Shown here one piece after another: positions 17,613 to 25,956 of a stretch of 39,101 bases of DNA. The notes under the pieces were generated by a model. That model worked only from the letters and a program-made list of their open reading frames with translations, had not been told where the DNA came from and did not search any database. Position numbers and translations under genes: made by a program. Numbering within the stretch: the stretch's first letter is position 1; every line of letters starts with the position of its first letter. The DNA is from Pseudomonadota bacterium (GTDB lineage Bacteria; Pseudomonadota; Alphaproteobacteria; Rhizobiales; Beijerinckiaceae), in the NCBI GenBank assembly GCA_021804825.1, contig JAJZGX010000013.1:1-39101 (forward strand), in the 5' to 3' direction.

Positions 17613-19568
17613 TTAGGCTGTCGGCGCCCCCGCGCCGAGAATGGCCAGAATATCGCCTTCACTCACCCGATGCCCGACCTTGGCACGAAGGCCGGTGAGC
17701 GTGCCCGCCCGTGTGGCACGATGCACGTGCTGCATTTTCATGGCCTCGATGGTCAAGATGACGTCGCCCTGCTGAACGCTCTGGCCTTCTTGCACCACAA
17801 CCTCGACAATGCGCCCGCCGAGCGCTGCCCGCACCACGCCGTCGCCGTCCTGCAACCCGCGCGGTGCCGGCGCGGCCAGCGTCAGGTCGCGGCTTATCTC
17901 ATTGTTTGCGCCGATTTGCACAAACAGCCGGTCGGCCCGCATCAGCAGCGCCGCCTGACAAGTCACGCCGCCCTCTGCAAAGCGGCAGATGGCGCCATCA
18001 AAGGCGCTGACCCGAAAGCTGCGGGTGCCCCCGCCGATGCCCACCTGCACCTGCCCGTCACGCGCAAGAGTGATCTGCGCTTCGCTCACCGCGCCGCGGC
18101 ATTCAAACCTGAGCGGAGCCGGAAACCCTGCCGCCAGAAAGGGGCGCGGCCAGCCGATGTCACGCCCCCCCTTGCTGACATAAAGCAGCAAAGCCAGCAC
18201 GAAGGCATCTGCCGCTTCCCGCCCGGCATCGAATTGATCAAGAAAAGTCGTATCAGCCTTGCCAGCGATGAACCTTGGATCGGCAAGGCAGCGGGCAAGG
18301 AACCCGCGGTTGGTGGTAACGCCCAGCGCCACCGTATTGTCCAGCGCCGTGATGAGACGGCGGCGCGCCTCTTCGCGGCTGGCGCCATGCGTCACGATTT
18401 TGGCGATCAGTGAATCATACGTGCCCGAAACACGGCTGCCGTCATGAAGCGCGGTCTGCGTCAAGACAGCGCTCGCCGTCCGAAACACCGTCATCTCGCC
18501 GGTTTGCGGCATGAAATCCTTCGCCGGGTCTTCCGCACAAAGCCGCGCTTCGAGGGCATGACCATGGCAGGAGATTTCAGACTGAAGGCGCGGCAAAGCT
18601 TCGCCCATGGCAACACGCAACTGCCACTCGACGAGGTCAACGCCGGTGATCATTTCGGTAACATGATGCTCGACTTGCAGCCTTGTGTTCATTTCCATGA
18701 AATAGCTGCGGCCCTGTGCATCGACGAGAAACTCCATCGTGCCCGCGCCTTCATAGCCGATTTTCGCCAGTGCTGTGACCGCGCCTTCGCACAGCGCCCG
18801 GCGTTGTTGCGCATCAAAATTCGGGGCGGGTGCCTCCTCGATGATTTTTTGATGGCGTCGCTGCACCGAACAATCGCGCTCATAAAGATGCACGAGATGA
18901 CCATGCCGATCACCAAACACTTGCACCTCGATATGGCGAGGGCGCAGGATCGCCCGCTCCAGCATCAGCGCGCCATCGCCGAACGCAGCTTCAGCTTCGG
19001 CCCGCGCGCCTGCGAGCGCCATCGGCAAAGCCCCTGCCTCCGCCACCAGCCGCATGCCCCGCCCGCCGCCACCAGCCTTGGCTTTGATCATCAGGGGAAA
19101 GCCAAGCGCTTGCGCCGCCGCGGCAAAGGCTTCCGGCGTTTGGTCCTCCCCGAGATAGCCCTCGATACAAGCGAGCCCCGCGCTTCGCATCAGTGTCTTG
19201 GCTTCGGCCTTGTTGCCGAGTTGGCGCATGGATGTGGGGCGCGGCCCTACGAAAATCAGCCCCGCGTCATGGCATTCCTGCGCAAAATCGGCGCTCTCGG
19301 CCAAAAAACCATAGCCGGGATGCACCGCCTCGGCCCCACAGGCTTTGGCTGCGGAAATCAGGGCTGCGCCATCAAGATAGGGGCTTTTGCCGCTATCGCT
19401 GCGGATCATGACGATGTGATCGGCGGCCAGCCCATGCCGAGCATCGGTCTCATCGGGCGGCACAGCTACAAACACAATCAAGCCCATGCGCTGCGCAGTG
19501 TGGGTGATGCGCAGCGCGATCTCGCCGCGATTGGCAATGAACAGCCTTGTGAACGGGGTCAAGGTCAT
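17613..19568 (-). CDS. Acyl-CoA carboxylase biotin-carrying alpha subunit
   Basis: A 651-residue protein with an N-terminal biotin carboxylase (about 1-450: FIANRGEIALRI, KAKAGGGGRGMR for ATP, YERDCSVQRRHQKIIEEAP, EMNTRLQVEHHVTE). A poorly conserved BT-like linker follows, then a C-terminal biotinyl domain with EAMKM at 608-612, Lys611 being the biotin site. It uses ATP and bicarbonate to carboxylate biotin for the beta subunit encoded just upstream. ATG 19568 overlaps the beta-subunit stop by 4 bp. The size and arrangement match the alpha subunits of 3-methylcrotonyl-CoA and geranyl-CoA carboxylases (LiuD, AtuF). Which acyl-CoA is used cannot be settled from this subunit. Confidence 0.92.
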   Translation of the reverse strand: MTLTPFTRLFIANRGEIALRITHTAQRMGLIVFVAVPPDETDARHGLAADHIVMIRSDSGKSPYLDGAALISAAKACGAEAVHPGYGFLAESADFAQECHDAGLIFVGPRPTSMRQLGNKAEAKTLMRSAGLACIEGYLGEDQTPEAFAAAAQALGFPLMIKAKAGGGGRGMRLVAEAGALPMALAGARAEAEAAFGDGALMLERAILRPRHIEVQVFGDRHGHLVHLYERDCSVQRRHQKIIEEAPAPNFDAQQRRALCEGAVTALAKIGYEGAGTMEFLVDAQGRSYFMEMNTRLQVEHHVTEMITGVDLVEWQLRVAMGEALPRLQSEISCHGHALEARLCAEDPAKDFMPQTGEMTVFRTASAVLTQTALHDGSRVSGTYDSLIAKIVTHGASREEARRRLITALDNTVALGVTTNRGFLARCLADPRFIAGKADTTFLDQFDAGREAADAFVLALLLYVSKGGRDIGWPRPFLAAGFPAPLRFECRGAVSEAQITLARDGQVQVGIGGGTRSFRVSAFDGAICRFAEGGVTCQAALLMRADRLFVQIGANNEISRDLTLAAPAPRGLQDGDGVVRAALGGRIVEVVVQEGQSVQQGDVILTIEAMKMQHVHRATRAGTLTGLRAKVGHRVSEGDILAILGAGAPTA

Positions 19569-21184
19569 GGCCGCGCTACCGCAAACGACATGGTGCGCAA
19601 CCTCCGGGCCTCCGTTTCGGCGCAGATGCGCAGACATTCGATCAGCACGGCGCGGGTGTCGCGCGGATCAATGATGCCATCATCGAGCACCTGGGCGCTG
19701 AGACTGAGCGCATCGGCCTGGCTTTCAAACAACTCGGTAATCTGTGCCTTCATTTTGGCGCGCAACGCCGGATCGAGACTTTGCCCGCGTTTTTCCAGCG
19801 CCGCTTCCTGCACAATCGCCATGGTTTCGCCAGCCTGTTCGCCGCCCATTACCGCAGTGCGTGCATTCGGCCATGAAAAGGCAAAACGCGGCGCAAACCC
19901 GCGCCCGGCCATGGCATAATTGCCCGCGCCATAAGATGCGCCGCAATGCAGGGTGATTTGCGGCACGCTGGCACTGGCGACCGCCTGAATCATCTTTGAG
20001 CCGTGCTTGATCATGCCGGCCTCCTCGAAGGCACGGCCGACAAAAAATCCGGTGGTGTTCTGCAAATAAATCAGCGGTGTGCCGGTCTGGCAGCAGGTCT
20101 GGATGAAATGCGTGACCTTGTTGGCGCCAGCCGGATCGAGCGGACCATTATTGCTGATGATGCCGATGGCCAAGCCACCCAGCCGCGCCGTGAGACAAAG
20201 CGTTGCCGGCCCATAGCGTGCGGAAAATTCCAGAAATTCCGAACCATCGACGATCCGCGCCACGATCTCGCGCATATCGACCGGCTGGCGCAGATCCGCG
20301 GGCATCAATCCGATCAGTTCATCTGAATCATGGCTGGGCTCGGCAAAGCCCTGGCCCGCCGCTGGCGCGTTGCGGTTCCAGCCAAGGTTGGCGACAATAT
20401 CGCGGGCGAGGCCGATAGCGTGGCGATCATCTTCGGCAAGATAATCACCAAGCCCGGAAACGCTGGTGTGCATGTCGGCGCCGCCAAGTTCCTCCTCGGT
20501 GGCAATTTCCCCGGTGGCGGCCTTGAGCAGCGGCGGGCCTGCGAGAAAGGCGCGGGTGCGGCCGCGCACCATCACGATATAATCTGACAGGCCAGTCTGA
20601 TAGGCGCCGCCTGCGGTCGAAGACCCGTGCGTCACGGTAATCACCGGCAGGCCCGCCGCCGAATGCAGGGCAAGGTTGCGAAACAGCGCCCCGCCGCGAA
20701 TGAAATCGCCAACTTTGTAGCGCAGCAGATTGGCCCCGGCACTTTCGACCAGCTGCACCAAGGGCAGCTTGTTTTCCAGCGCCACGGCTTGCACCCGAAG
20801 TTGCTTGTCAAGCCCCATGGGCTGCAGCGCCCCCGCATCAATGCCGCTGTCGCTGGCTGAAATCATCACCCGCACGCCGCTGACCATGCCAATGCCGGCT
20901 ATGATGCCCGCCCCCGGCACCGAGGTCGCCAAATCGGCCGTGTCATGACCATAACCCGCCAGATTGCCGAGCGGAATGAATGGTGTTGCCGGGTCGAGAA
21001 GCAGCGCCACACGCTCGCGCGGCAGAAGCTGGCCGCGCGCCGCAAACCGCGCCTTGGCCTTTTGCGACGCTTCCGCAGCCCGCGCTTCCACGGCCCGCCA
21101 TGCGTCAATCAAGGCCCGCATCGCCGCGGCATTGCCATCAAATGCGGCACTTTTGACATCGATGTTGCTGATGAACCGTTCCAC
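19565..21184 (-). CDS. Acyl-CoA carboxylase carboxyltransferase beta subunit
   Basis: A 539-residue carboxyltransferase that moves CO2 from biotin to the gamma carbon of a beta-branched enoyl-CoA. It has paired crotonase-like domains. Glycine-rich oxyanion segments are visible in the N half (VESAGANLLRY, THGSSTAGGAYQTGLSDY) and in the C half (QNTTGFFVGRAFEEAGMIKHG, CGASYGAGNYAMAGRGFAPRF, WPNARTAVMGGEQAGETMA). The last two read like 3-methylcrotonyl-CoA and geranyl-CoA carboxylase beta subunits rather than propionyl-CoA carboxylase. The AMAGRGF stretch differs from the GMCGRAY usual in both, so the substrate pocket may be unusual. It lies 3 bp after the ligase gene and overlaps the alpha subunit by 4 bp. 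Confidence 0.92.
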   Translation of the reverse strand: MERFISNIDVKSAAFDGNAAAMRALIDAWRAVEARAAEASQKAKARFAARGQLLPRERVALLLDPATPFIPLGNLAGYGHDTADLATSVPGAGIIAGIGMVSGVRVMISASDSGIDAGALQPMGLDKQLRVQAVALENKLPLVQLVESAGANLLRYKVGDFIRGGALFRNLALHSAAGLPVITVTHGSSTAGGAYQTGLSDYIVMVRGRTRAFLAGPPLLKAATGEIATEEELGGADMHTSVSGLGDYLAEDDRHAIGLARDIVANLGWNRNAPAAGQGFAEPSHDSDELIGLMPADLRQPVDMREIVARIVDGSEFLEFSARYGPATLCLTARLGGLAIGIISNNGPLDPAGANKVTHFIQTCCQTGTPLIYLQNTTGFFVGRAFEEAGMIKHGSKMIQAVASASVPQITLHCGASYGAGNYAMAGRGFAPRFAFSWPNARTAVMGGEQAGETMAIVQEAALEKRGQSLDPALRAKMKAQITELFESQADALSLSAQVLDDGIIDPRDTRAVLIECLRICAETEARRLRTMSFAVARP

Positions 21185-21187
21185 CGA

Positions 21188-22792
21188 TCACGACCTCGCT
21201 GCATGGTCGAAATGGTGCTCATGAGTGCGGCGTAACTCCACTTTGCGCAATTTTCCTGTGGCTGTCATCGGGATGCCGGGCACCAGCTTCAGCAGTTTCG
21301 GCACTTGAAACCCACCGAGCGACCGGCGCACATGGGCCAGAAGCGCCTCTTCATCAGCACTTGCTCCCGGCTTCAGGACGACGAAGGCCGCGACCGCTTC
21401 GCTCCAGTGCGGGTGCGGCAGGCCGACGACGCCCACCTGAGCAACATCGGGGTGCGAGGCCAGCGCCGCCTCGATCTGGCTCGAGGCAATATTCTCGCCG
21501 CCGGATTTGATCATGTCTTTCTTGCGATCAATGAACAGCACCTCGCCCTGCGCATCGATCAAGGCCAGGTCGCCAGTATGGTGCCAGTCGTGCGTGCGCG
21601 CAGCAGCGGTTGCCGTCGGCTCGCGGTAATAGCCCAGCATCACATTGGGGCCGCGATGCACCAATTCACCGATTTCACCCATCGGCAGCAAACTGCCATC
21701 ATCAGCCATGATCGCGGTTTCAGTGACGCAGAGCGAATGGCCCCAATAATTGCCGAAGCGCTGCAAGCTGCGCATCGGCTGCGTGGCGGTGGTCATCGGA
21801 TACATTTCGGTTTGGCCGCTGGCACAAATGAGGTTCGGGCACAGTTCCGCCACGACGCGGCGCTGCAACGCCTCCCCCATCGGCGCAAGGCCATAGATGC
21901 ACAGCCGCAGCGATGATAAAACATGCGCCTTGCGCGCAGGATGTTCGAGCACCGCGCCAAACATCAGGGGATGGCCGACAAACAGCGTCAGCTTGTCCCG
22001 CGCGATGGTCTCGATCAGCACTTTGGGATCAAATCCGCGCATCAGCGCAAAGCAGCCGCCCGACACCAGCATGCTGACCAGCCCGGCATGAGCCGCGCAA
22101 TGAAACACCGGCAATTGCCCACTCATCGCATCTTGCGGCGTCAGGCTCCATTCAATCGCATTACTCATCGCGGCCATGACGATCGCCAGATGGCAATGCA
22201 TCGCGCCTTTGGGCCGCGAGGTGGTGCCGCTGGTATAAATGATCATGGCGAGGTCGCGGTCATTGATCTCGACGTCCGGCTCGTGATCGGGTTGGCCATG
22301 CAGCGCCTTCGTAAAGGCCGTTGTGCCATCCAGCGCTGTGGCTGCGGGCGTTGCAACGCCCACCAGCGGCAATTTCAACGCGGCCAGAATCTCCCGCTTC
22401 GACGCATCTGCGAGAATAGCGTCATCGACCACCGCGGCCTTGACGCCGGCATGTTCAAGAATATAGGCGACATCTTCCGCGCCCAGCATGGTATTGACCG
22501 GAACCCAGACCAATGCCGCCTTGTGAATGCCAAACAGCGCCGTGACCATGGCAATGGAATTGCCGGTGAGTGTTGCGACCTTGTCACCCGGCTTGAGCCC
22601 GCTGCCCAAGAGATAATGCGCGAAGCAATTGGCATTGCGCTCCAATTGCTCGTAGCTGATGTGCGTTTGCCCCTCGGTCAGGGCGATTTTTGCGCCAAAC
22701 CGCCGCGCCGAGCGGTGCAGGACATCGCCCAGGGCGACACGACCGATGCGGCCGGGCGGACTGACCCCGCCAGTGCTTGCAAACTCCATCAC
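21188..22792 (-). CDS. AMP-dependent acyl-CoA synthetase
   Basis: A 534-residue ANL-superfamily ligase that activates a carboxylic acid as acyl-AMP and then as CoA thioester. Motifs in order are the P-loop IIYTSGTTSRPKGAMH, the adenine-binding stretch ASGQTEMYPM, the hinge HTGDLALIDAQGEVLFIDRKKDMIKSGGENI, and the catalytic Lys in PMTATGKLRK near the C-terminus. No membrane segment is seen. The start overlaps the stop of the BKACE gene by 4 bp (ATGA), and the carboxylase beta gene follows after 3 bp. It probably delivers the cluster's substrate as CoA ester, a medium or branched acid by context; the exact acid is not readable from the sequence. Confidence 0.9.
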   Translation of the reverse strand: MMEFASTGGVSPPGRIGRVALGDVLHRSARRFGAKIALTEGQTHISYEQLERNANCFAHYLLGSGLKPGDKVATLTGNSIAMVTALFGIHKAALVWVPVNTMLGAEDVAYILEHAGVKAAVVDDAILADASKREILAALKLPLVGVATPAATALDGTTAFTKALHGQPDHEPDVEINDRDLAMIIYTSGTTSRPKGAMHCHLAIVMAAMSNAIEWSLTPQDAMSGQLPVFHCAAHAGLVSMLVSGGCFALMRGFDPKVLIETIARDKLTLFVGHPLMFGAVLEHPARKAHVLSSLRLCIYGLAPMGEALQRRVVAELCPNLICASGQTEMYPMTTATQPMRSLQRFGNYWGHSLCVTETAIMADDGSLLPMGEIGELVHRGPNVMLGYYREPTATAAARTHDWHHTGDLALIDAQGEVLFIDRKKDMIKSGGENIASSQIEAALASHPDVAQVGVVGLPHPHWSEAVAAFVVLKPGASADEEALLAHVRRSLGGFQVPKLLKLVPGIPMTATGKLRKVELRRTHEHHFDHAARS

Positions 22793-23667
22793 GTCTTCCC
22801 TTCCCTGCCAAGGCTCAACATGTCGCGCGCTTCGCGTGGCCCGACTATTTTGCGCCCCGCCGCGCGCGCGACCCTCGCCAACGCGTCAATGACCGCGCCA
22901 TTGGAATTGGCCTTGGCGCCATCGGGCAGATAGAACGTGTCTTCGAGGCCGCTACGCAGATTCCCGCCCATTTCGGCGCAAGCCCGGTGCAGTGGCCAGA
23001 TTTCGGCGCGACCAATGGCCGTGACGGCAAAGGGATTGCCCGCCAGTGCCAGATTTTTCAGGATCGGCAACAAGGCGGCGTCGGTGGGCATGCCGGAGGC
23101 CACGCCCATCACGAAATTATAGAGCAGCGGCCGCGCCACCATGCCCGCTTCATGAAACATGCCGACTGAGCGCACGATGCCCGTATCAAAACACTCGAAT
23201 TCGGGCGTGATGGCATGTTCTTTCATCACCGCAATATAGGCGGCAATTTTGCTGACCGGATTATCAAACAACATCGGCGGCCAGGCCCAATGCCCATCGG
23301 CCTTCAGCTTCAGATAGTTCAGCGAACCGGCATTGCAGGCGGCAATTTCCGGCCGACTGGCCGCAAGGCACGCCAAAGGCCCGGCTATATCCGGCCCCAC
23401 CGTCCCGGTGGTGTGGTTGATGATCACACCGGGACATGCCGCGCGAATGGCCGCGCTGACAGCACCAGAGAGATCCGGCTCCCAGCTTGGCAGGTGGCCG
23501 AGACCGCTCCCTTGCTGGCGCAGATGGATATGCATGACGCTGGCCCCGGCCTCAAAGGCGCGGCGGGCTTCGGCAGCCATCGCGGCGGGCGTCACCGGCA
23601 CAGGGTGTTGGCGCGGGTCTGTGAGGACGCCGTTCAATGCACAGGTGATGATGACGCGATCATCCAT
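22789..23667 (-). CDS. Beta-keto acid cleavage enzyme (BKACE, DUF849)
   Basis: A 292-residue TIM-barrel enzyme of the family founded by 3-keto-5-aminohexanoate cleavage enzyme (Kce). These Zn enzymes react a beta-keto acid with acetyl-CoA to give a new acyl-CoA and acetoacetate. The metal ligands His46 and His48 (MHIHLR) fall at the same numbers as in Kce with the ATG 23667 start, which supports it over ATG 23697. The RSGLED motif at 238-243 supplies the third metal ligand Glu242 with Arg238 and Asp243, the R-x3-ED pattern of Kce. The N-terminus RVIITCALNGVLT is also typical. It is first in the minus-strand operon and overlaps the ligase by 4 bp. Its own substrate is unknown. Confidence 0.9.
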   Translation of the reverse strand: MDDRVIITCALNGVLTDPRQHPVPVTPAAMAAEARRAFEAGASVMHIHLRQQGSGLGHLPSWEPDLSGAVSAAIRAACPGVIINHTTGTVGPDIAGPLACLAASRPEIAACNAGSLNYLKLKADGHWAWPPMLFDNPVSKIAAYIAVMKEHAITPEFECFDTGIVRSVGMFHEAGMVARPLLYNFVMGVASGMPTDAALLPILKNLALAGNPFAVTAIGRAEIWPLHRACAEMGGNLRSGLEDTFYLPDGAKANSNGAVIDALARVARAAGRKIVGPREARDMLSLGREGKT

Positions 23668-23718
23668 TGGCCCGCCCGTTGGACAAAACCATTGCAACTT
23701 GGCGCAGATGGTTTCACC

Positions 23719-23737
23719 TTAGTGAGACAAGCACTAA
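23719..23737. promoter_or_regulatory. Candidate operator, perfect inverted repeat
   Basis: TTAGTG-AGACAAG-CACTAA is a perfect 6-bp inverted repeat with a 7-nt spacer (19 bp). It sits in the middle of the 102-bp gap between the divergent BKACE (start 23667) and acyl-CoA dehydrogenase (start 23770) genes. The size fits a dimeric repressor of the TetR or similar type that could control both arms at once. No regulator gene is in the cluster. Confidence 0.5.
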
Positions 23738-23769
23738 CCTGCGCCTCGCGCAAGCACCGGAAACGCATC

Positions 23770-24945
23770 ATGCAGATTACGCCCGAACACGATGCTTTGC
23801 GCCGCAGCCTCGCCAAATTCATCGCCGCTGAAATCAACCCGCATGTTGATGGCTGGGAGCGCGACGGCATGTTCCCGGCGCATGGTCTCTTCAAGAAAAT
23901 GGGTGACCTTGGCTTTCTCGGTCTCACCAAGCCACCGGAATTTGGTGGCTCCGGCCTTGATTATTCCTATGCTCTGGTCATGGCCGAAGAGCTTGGCACG
24001 ATCACCTGCGGTGCTGTGCCCATGGCCATTGGTGTGCATACCGACATGGCCACCCCGGCGCTGGCACGCTATGGCTCTGATGCGCTTCGGGCGGAATTTC
24101 TGGCGCCCTCGATTGCCGGAGATCGTGTCGCTTGCCTTGGCGTTTCCGAGCCGGGCGCGGGCTCCGACGTCGCCTCGATCCGCACCAGTGCGCGCCTCGA
24201 CGGCGATGATTATGTCATCAATGGCGGCAAGATGTGGATCACCAATGGCGCGCAGGCCGACTGGATGTGCCTGCTCGCCAACACCAGCGACGGGTCGGCG
24301 CATCGCAACAAATCGCTGATTTGCGTGCCGATGAAGACCAAAGGCGTGCAGGTGGCGCGCACCCTCGACAAACTCGGGATGCGCGCCTCGGACACTGCGC
24401 AGATCTTCTTTGACGATGTCAGGGTGCCGCAATCCTGCCGTATCGGCGAGGAAGGCAGGGGGTTTACCTATCAGATGCAGCAATTCCAGGAAGAACGTCT
24501 GTGGGCCGGGGCGTCCTGCCTGAAAGCCTACGAACTGGCGATCACCCAGACAATCGACTACACGCGCGCCCGCAAGGCTTTCGGCAGGTCGATCCTCGAC
24601 AATCAGGTGGTGCATTTCCGCCTTGCCGAGCTTCAGACTGAGGTCGAATTATTGCGCGCACTGGTCTATCGCGCGGCTGGCCTGATGCTGGAGGGCGCCG
24701 ATGTCACACGGCTTGCCTCCATGGCCAAGTTGAAGGCTGGCCGTTTGGGGCGCGAACTCACCGACGCCTGCCTGCAATATTGGGGCGGCATGGGCTTTAT
24801 GAGCGAGACGCCGATCAGCCGCCAATGGCGGGACACCAGATTGACCTCGATCGGCGGCGGCGCGGATGAAGTGATGCTGGGCATCATCTGCAAGCTCATG
24901 GGGATTTTGCCGGGCGAATCCAATCAAGGCCGGGGGACACCATGA
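23770..24945 (+). CDS. Acyl-CoA dehydrogenase, citronellyl-/isovaleryl-CoA type
   Basis: A 391-residue FAD enzyme that introduces the 2,3-double bond into an acyl-CoA and passes electrons to ETF. Domain order is helical (to about 125), beta with the flavin segments CLGVSEPGAGSDVASI and WITNGAQADWM, and C-terminal helical with ARKAFGRSILDNQ and QYWGGMGFM. The MCAD-type catalytic Glu position is Gly in IGGGADE. The alternative helix-G Glu is present as Glu242 in QEERL, as in long-chain and isovaleryl-CoA dehydrogenases. The N-terminal stretch resembles citronellyl-CoA dehydrogenase AtuD as I remember it. Start ATG 23770 is set by homology (MQITPEHDALRRS). It overlaps the GST gene by 4 bp. Confidence 0.9.
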   Translation: MQITPEHDALRRSLAKFIAAEINPHVDGWERDGMFPAHGLFKKMGDLGFLGLTKPPEFGGSGLDYSYALVMAEELGTITCGAVPMAIGVHTDMATPALARYGSDALRAEFLAPSIAGDRVACLGVSEPGAGSDVASIRTSARLDGDDYVINGGKMWITNGAQADWMCLLANTSDGSAHRNKSLICVPMKTKGVQVARTLDKLGMRASDTAQIFFDDVRVPQSCRIGEEGRGFTYQMQQFQEERLWAGASCLKAYELAITQTIDYTRARKAFGRSILDNQVVHFRLAELQTEVELLRALVYRAAGLMLEGADVTRLASMAKLKAGRLGRELTDACLQYWGGMGFMSETPISRQWRDTRLTSIGGGADEVMLGIICKLMGILPGESNQGRGTP

Positions 24946-25583
24946 TCACGCTCTATCATTGCGCCGGGGCGCGTTCGTTTCGCCCGCTATGGGCGCTGGA
25001 GGAATTGGGGCTGGCCTACAAGCTTGAAATGCTGCCGTTTCCGCCACGCTTCCTGCAGCCGGACTATCTAAGCATCAATCCGCTCGGCACCATCCCGCTG
25101 CTGCTGGATGGCGCCGTGCGCATGACGGAATCCGTGGCAATCCTGCAATATCTCGCGGATAAATACGGGCCGACACCCTTGGCGGTGGCGAACCACGAAG
25201 CGGGCTTTGCCGATTACCTGAATTTCCTGCATTTTGGCGAAGCGACCCTGACGTTTCCGCAGACCATATATTTCCGCTATGCCATGCTCGAAGCGCCAGA
25301 AAAGCGTCAGCCAGTGGTTGCCGAAAATTACGCCCGCTGGTTCAAAAAGCGCATGGTGGGTATCGAGGCGCAACTTGCAAAGCACGATTGGCTTGCCGCC
25401 GATCGTTTCACATGTGCGGATATTTCAGTTGGTTTCGCGCTGCAATTCGCGCATTTCCTGAAACTCGACGACGAATTTTCGGAGCGCGTGCAGGCCTATG
25501 CGGCGCGCTTGCGCAAGCGGCCAGCCTTCATGCGCGCCCGCAATGCCGAAAGGCCTGCCGCAGCATCGGTGCCGACAGCATAG
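24942..25583 (+). CDS. Glutathione S-transferase family protein
   Basis: A 213-residue cytosolic GST. The thioredoxin-like N-terminal domain (1-80) has the glutathione-contact cis-Pro in NPLGTIPLL and the TESVAILQYLADKYG segment. The all-helical C-terminal domain has the N-capping/Asp motif FTCADISVGFAL. The usual Tyr/Ser/Cys near the N-terminus falls in HCAGARSFRPLW (Cys8 or Ser12). It overlaps the acyl-CoA dehydrogenase stop by 4 bp, so it is part of that operon. It may detoxify or isomerise an unsaturated intermediate by conjugation with glutathione; that is inference from context. Confidence 0.88.
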   Translation: MITLYHCAGARSFRPLWALEELGLAYKLEMLPFPPRFLQPDYLSINPLGTIPLLLDGAVRMTESVAILQYLADKYGPTPLAVANHEAGFADYLNFLHFGEATLTFPQTIYFRYAMLEAPEKRQPVVAENYARWFKKRMVGIEAQLAKHDWLAADRFTCADISVGFALQFAHFLKLDDEFSERVQAYAARLRKRPAFMRARNAERPAAASVPTA

Positions 25584-25956
25584 AGCAAAGCCCTCAAGGG
25601 CATGATTTTTGACATAAATTTGGCGGGCAGCAGCGCGTGAGACCCCCTTGACTCAAACGCCGAACAGAGTCCGTCATACCTTAACGCCAAGCTTGGTTAC
25701 AGCAGCCCCGGCACCGCGTGTTATCCCCACTAATGGCAGAAGTTTTCCGCGCACATCAAGATGTTGATCGAACAAATCGAGAATAGATCTCTATCAGTGA
25801 TTCGAGCGCGCTTCGTTCCCACGGCGTTCAAAAGCTTAATGTTGCCATCTTGAATTGTCGCATTCTGGCACAATTTGCGTTTTGCGGCCGATTGCTTCAA
25901 GAGGCGCTCGTGCCCCCGCAACGGGTGGAACACCAAGACACTGGAACCAGGAATTG
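25584..25956. other. Intergenic leader upstream of the helicase gene
   Basis: These 373 bp follow the GST stop and lead to the helicase start. They are markedly AT-richer than the genes, which fits a promoter region, although no clear -35/-10 pair with standard spacing stands out. A possible terminator for the GST operon is at 25590-25610. The helicase frame remains open in the last 100 bp, but the ribosome site CAGGA before ATG 25957 argues for the shorter protein. Confidence 0.5.
25590..25610 (+). terminator. Possible weak intrinsic terminator
   Basis: GCCC (25590-25593) pairs with GGGC (25598-25601) around TCAA, followed by ATGATTTTT with a five-T run ending at 25610. It begins 6 bp after the GST stop. 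The stem is only 4 bp, so its strength is doubtful. Confidence 0.35.

Noticed and set aside
18444-19919. 491-codon plus-strand frame
   Set aside because: It lies opposite the carboxylase subunit genes and shows no domain.
23215-23769. Longer N-terminal extension of the acyl-CoA dehydrogenase
   Set aside because: The extension is the antisense of the BKACE gene and contains no dehydrogenase sequence; the family's normal start is at 23770.
25785-25803. Sequence resembling a tet operator (TCTCTATCAGTGAT)
   Set aside because: Only one arm matches; the other arm (TCGAG) does not complete the palindrome, and no TetR-type regulator or tetracycline gene is near. Probably chance.
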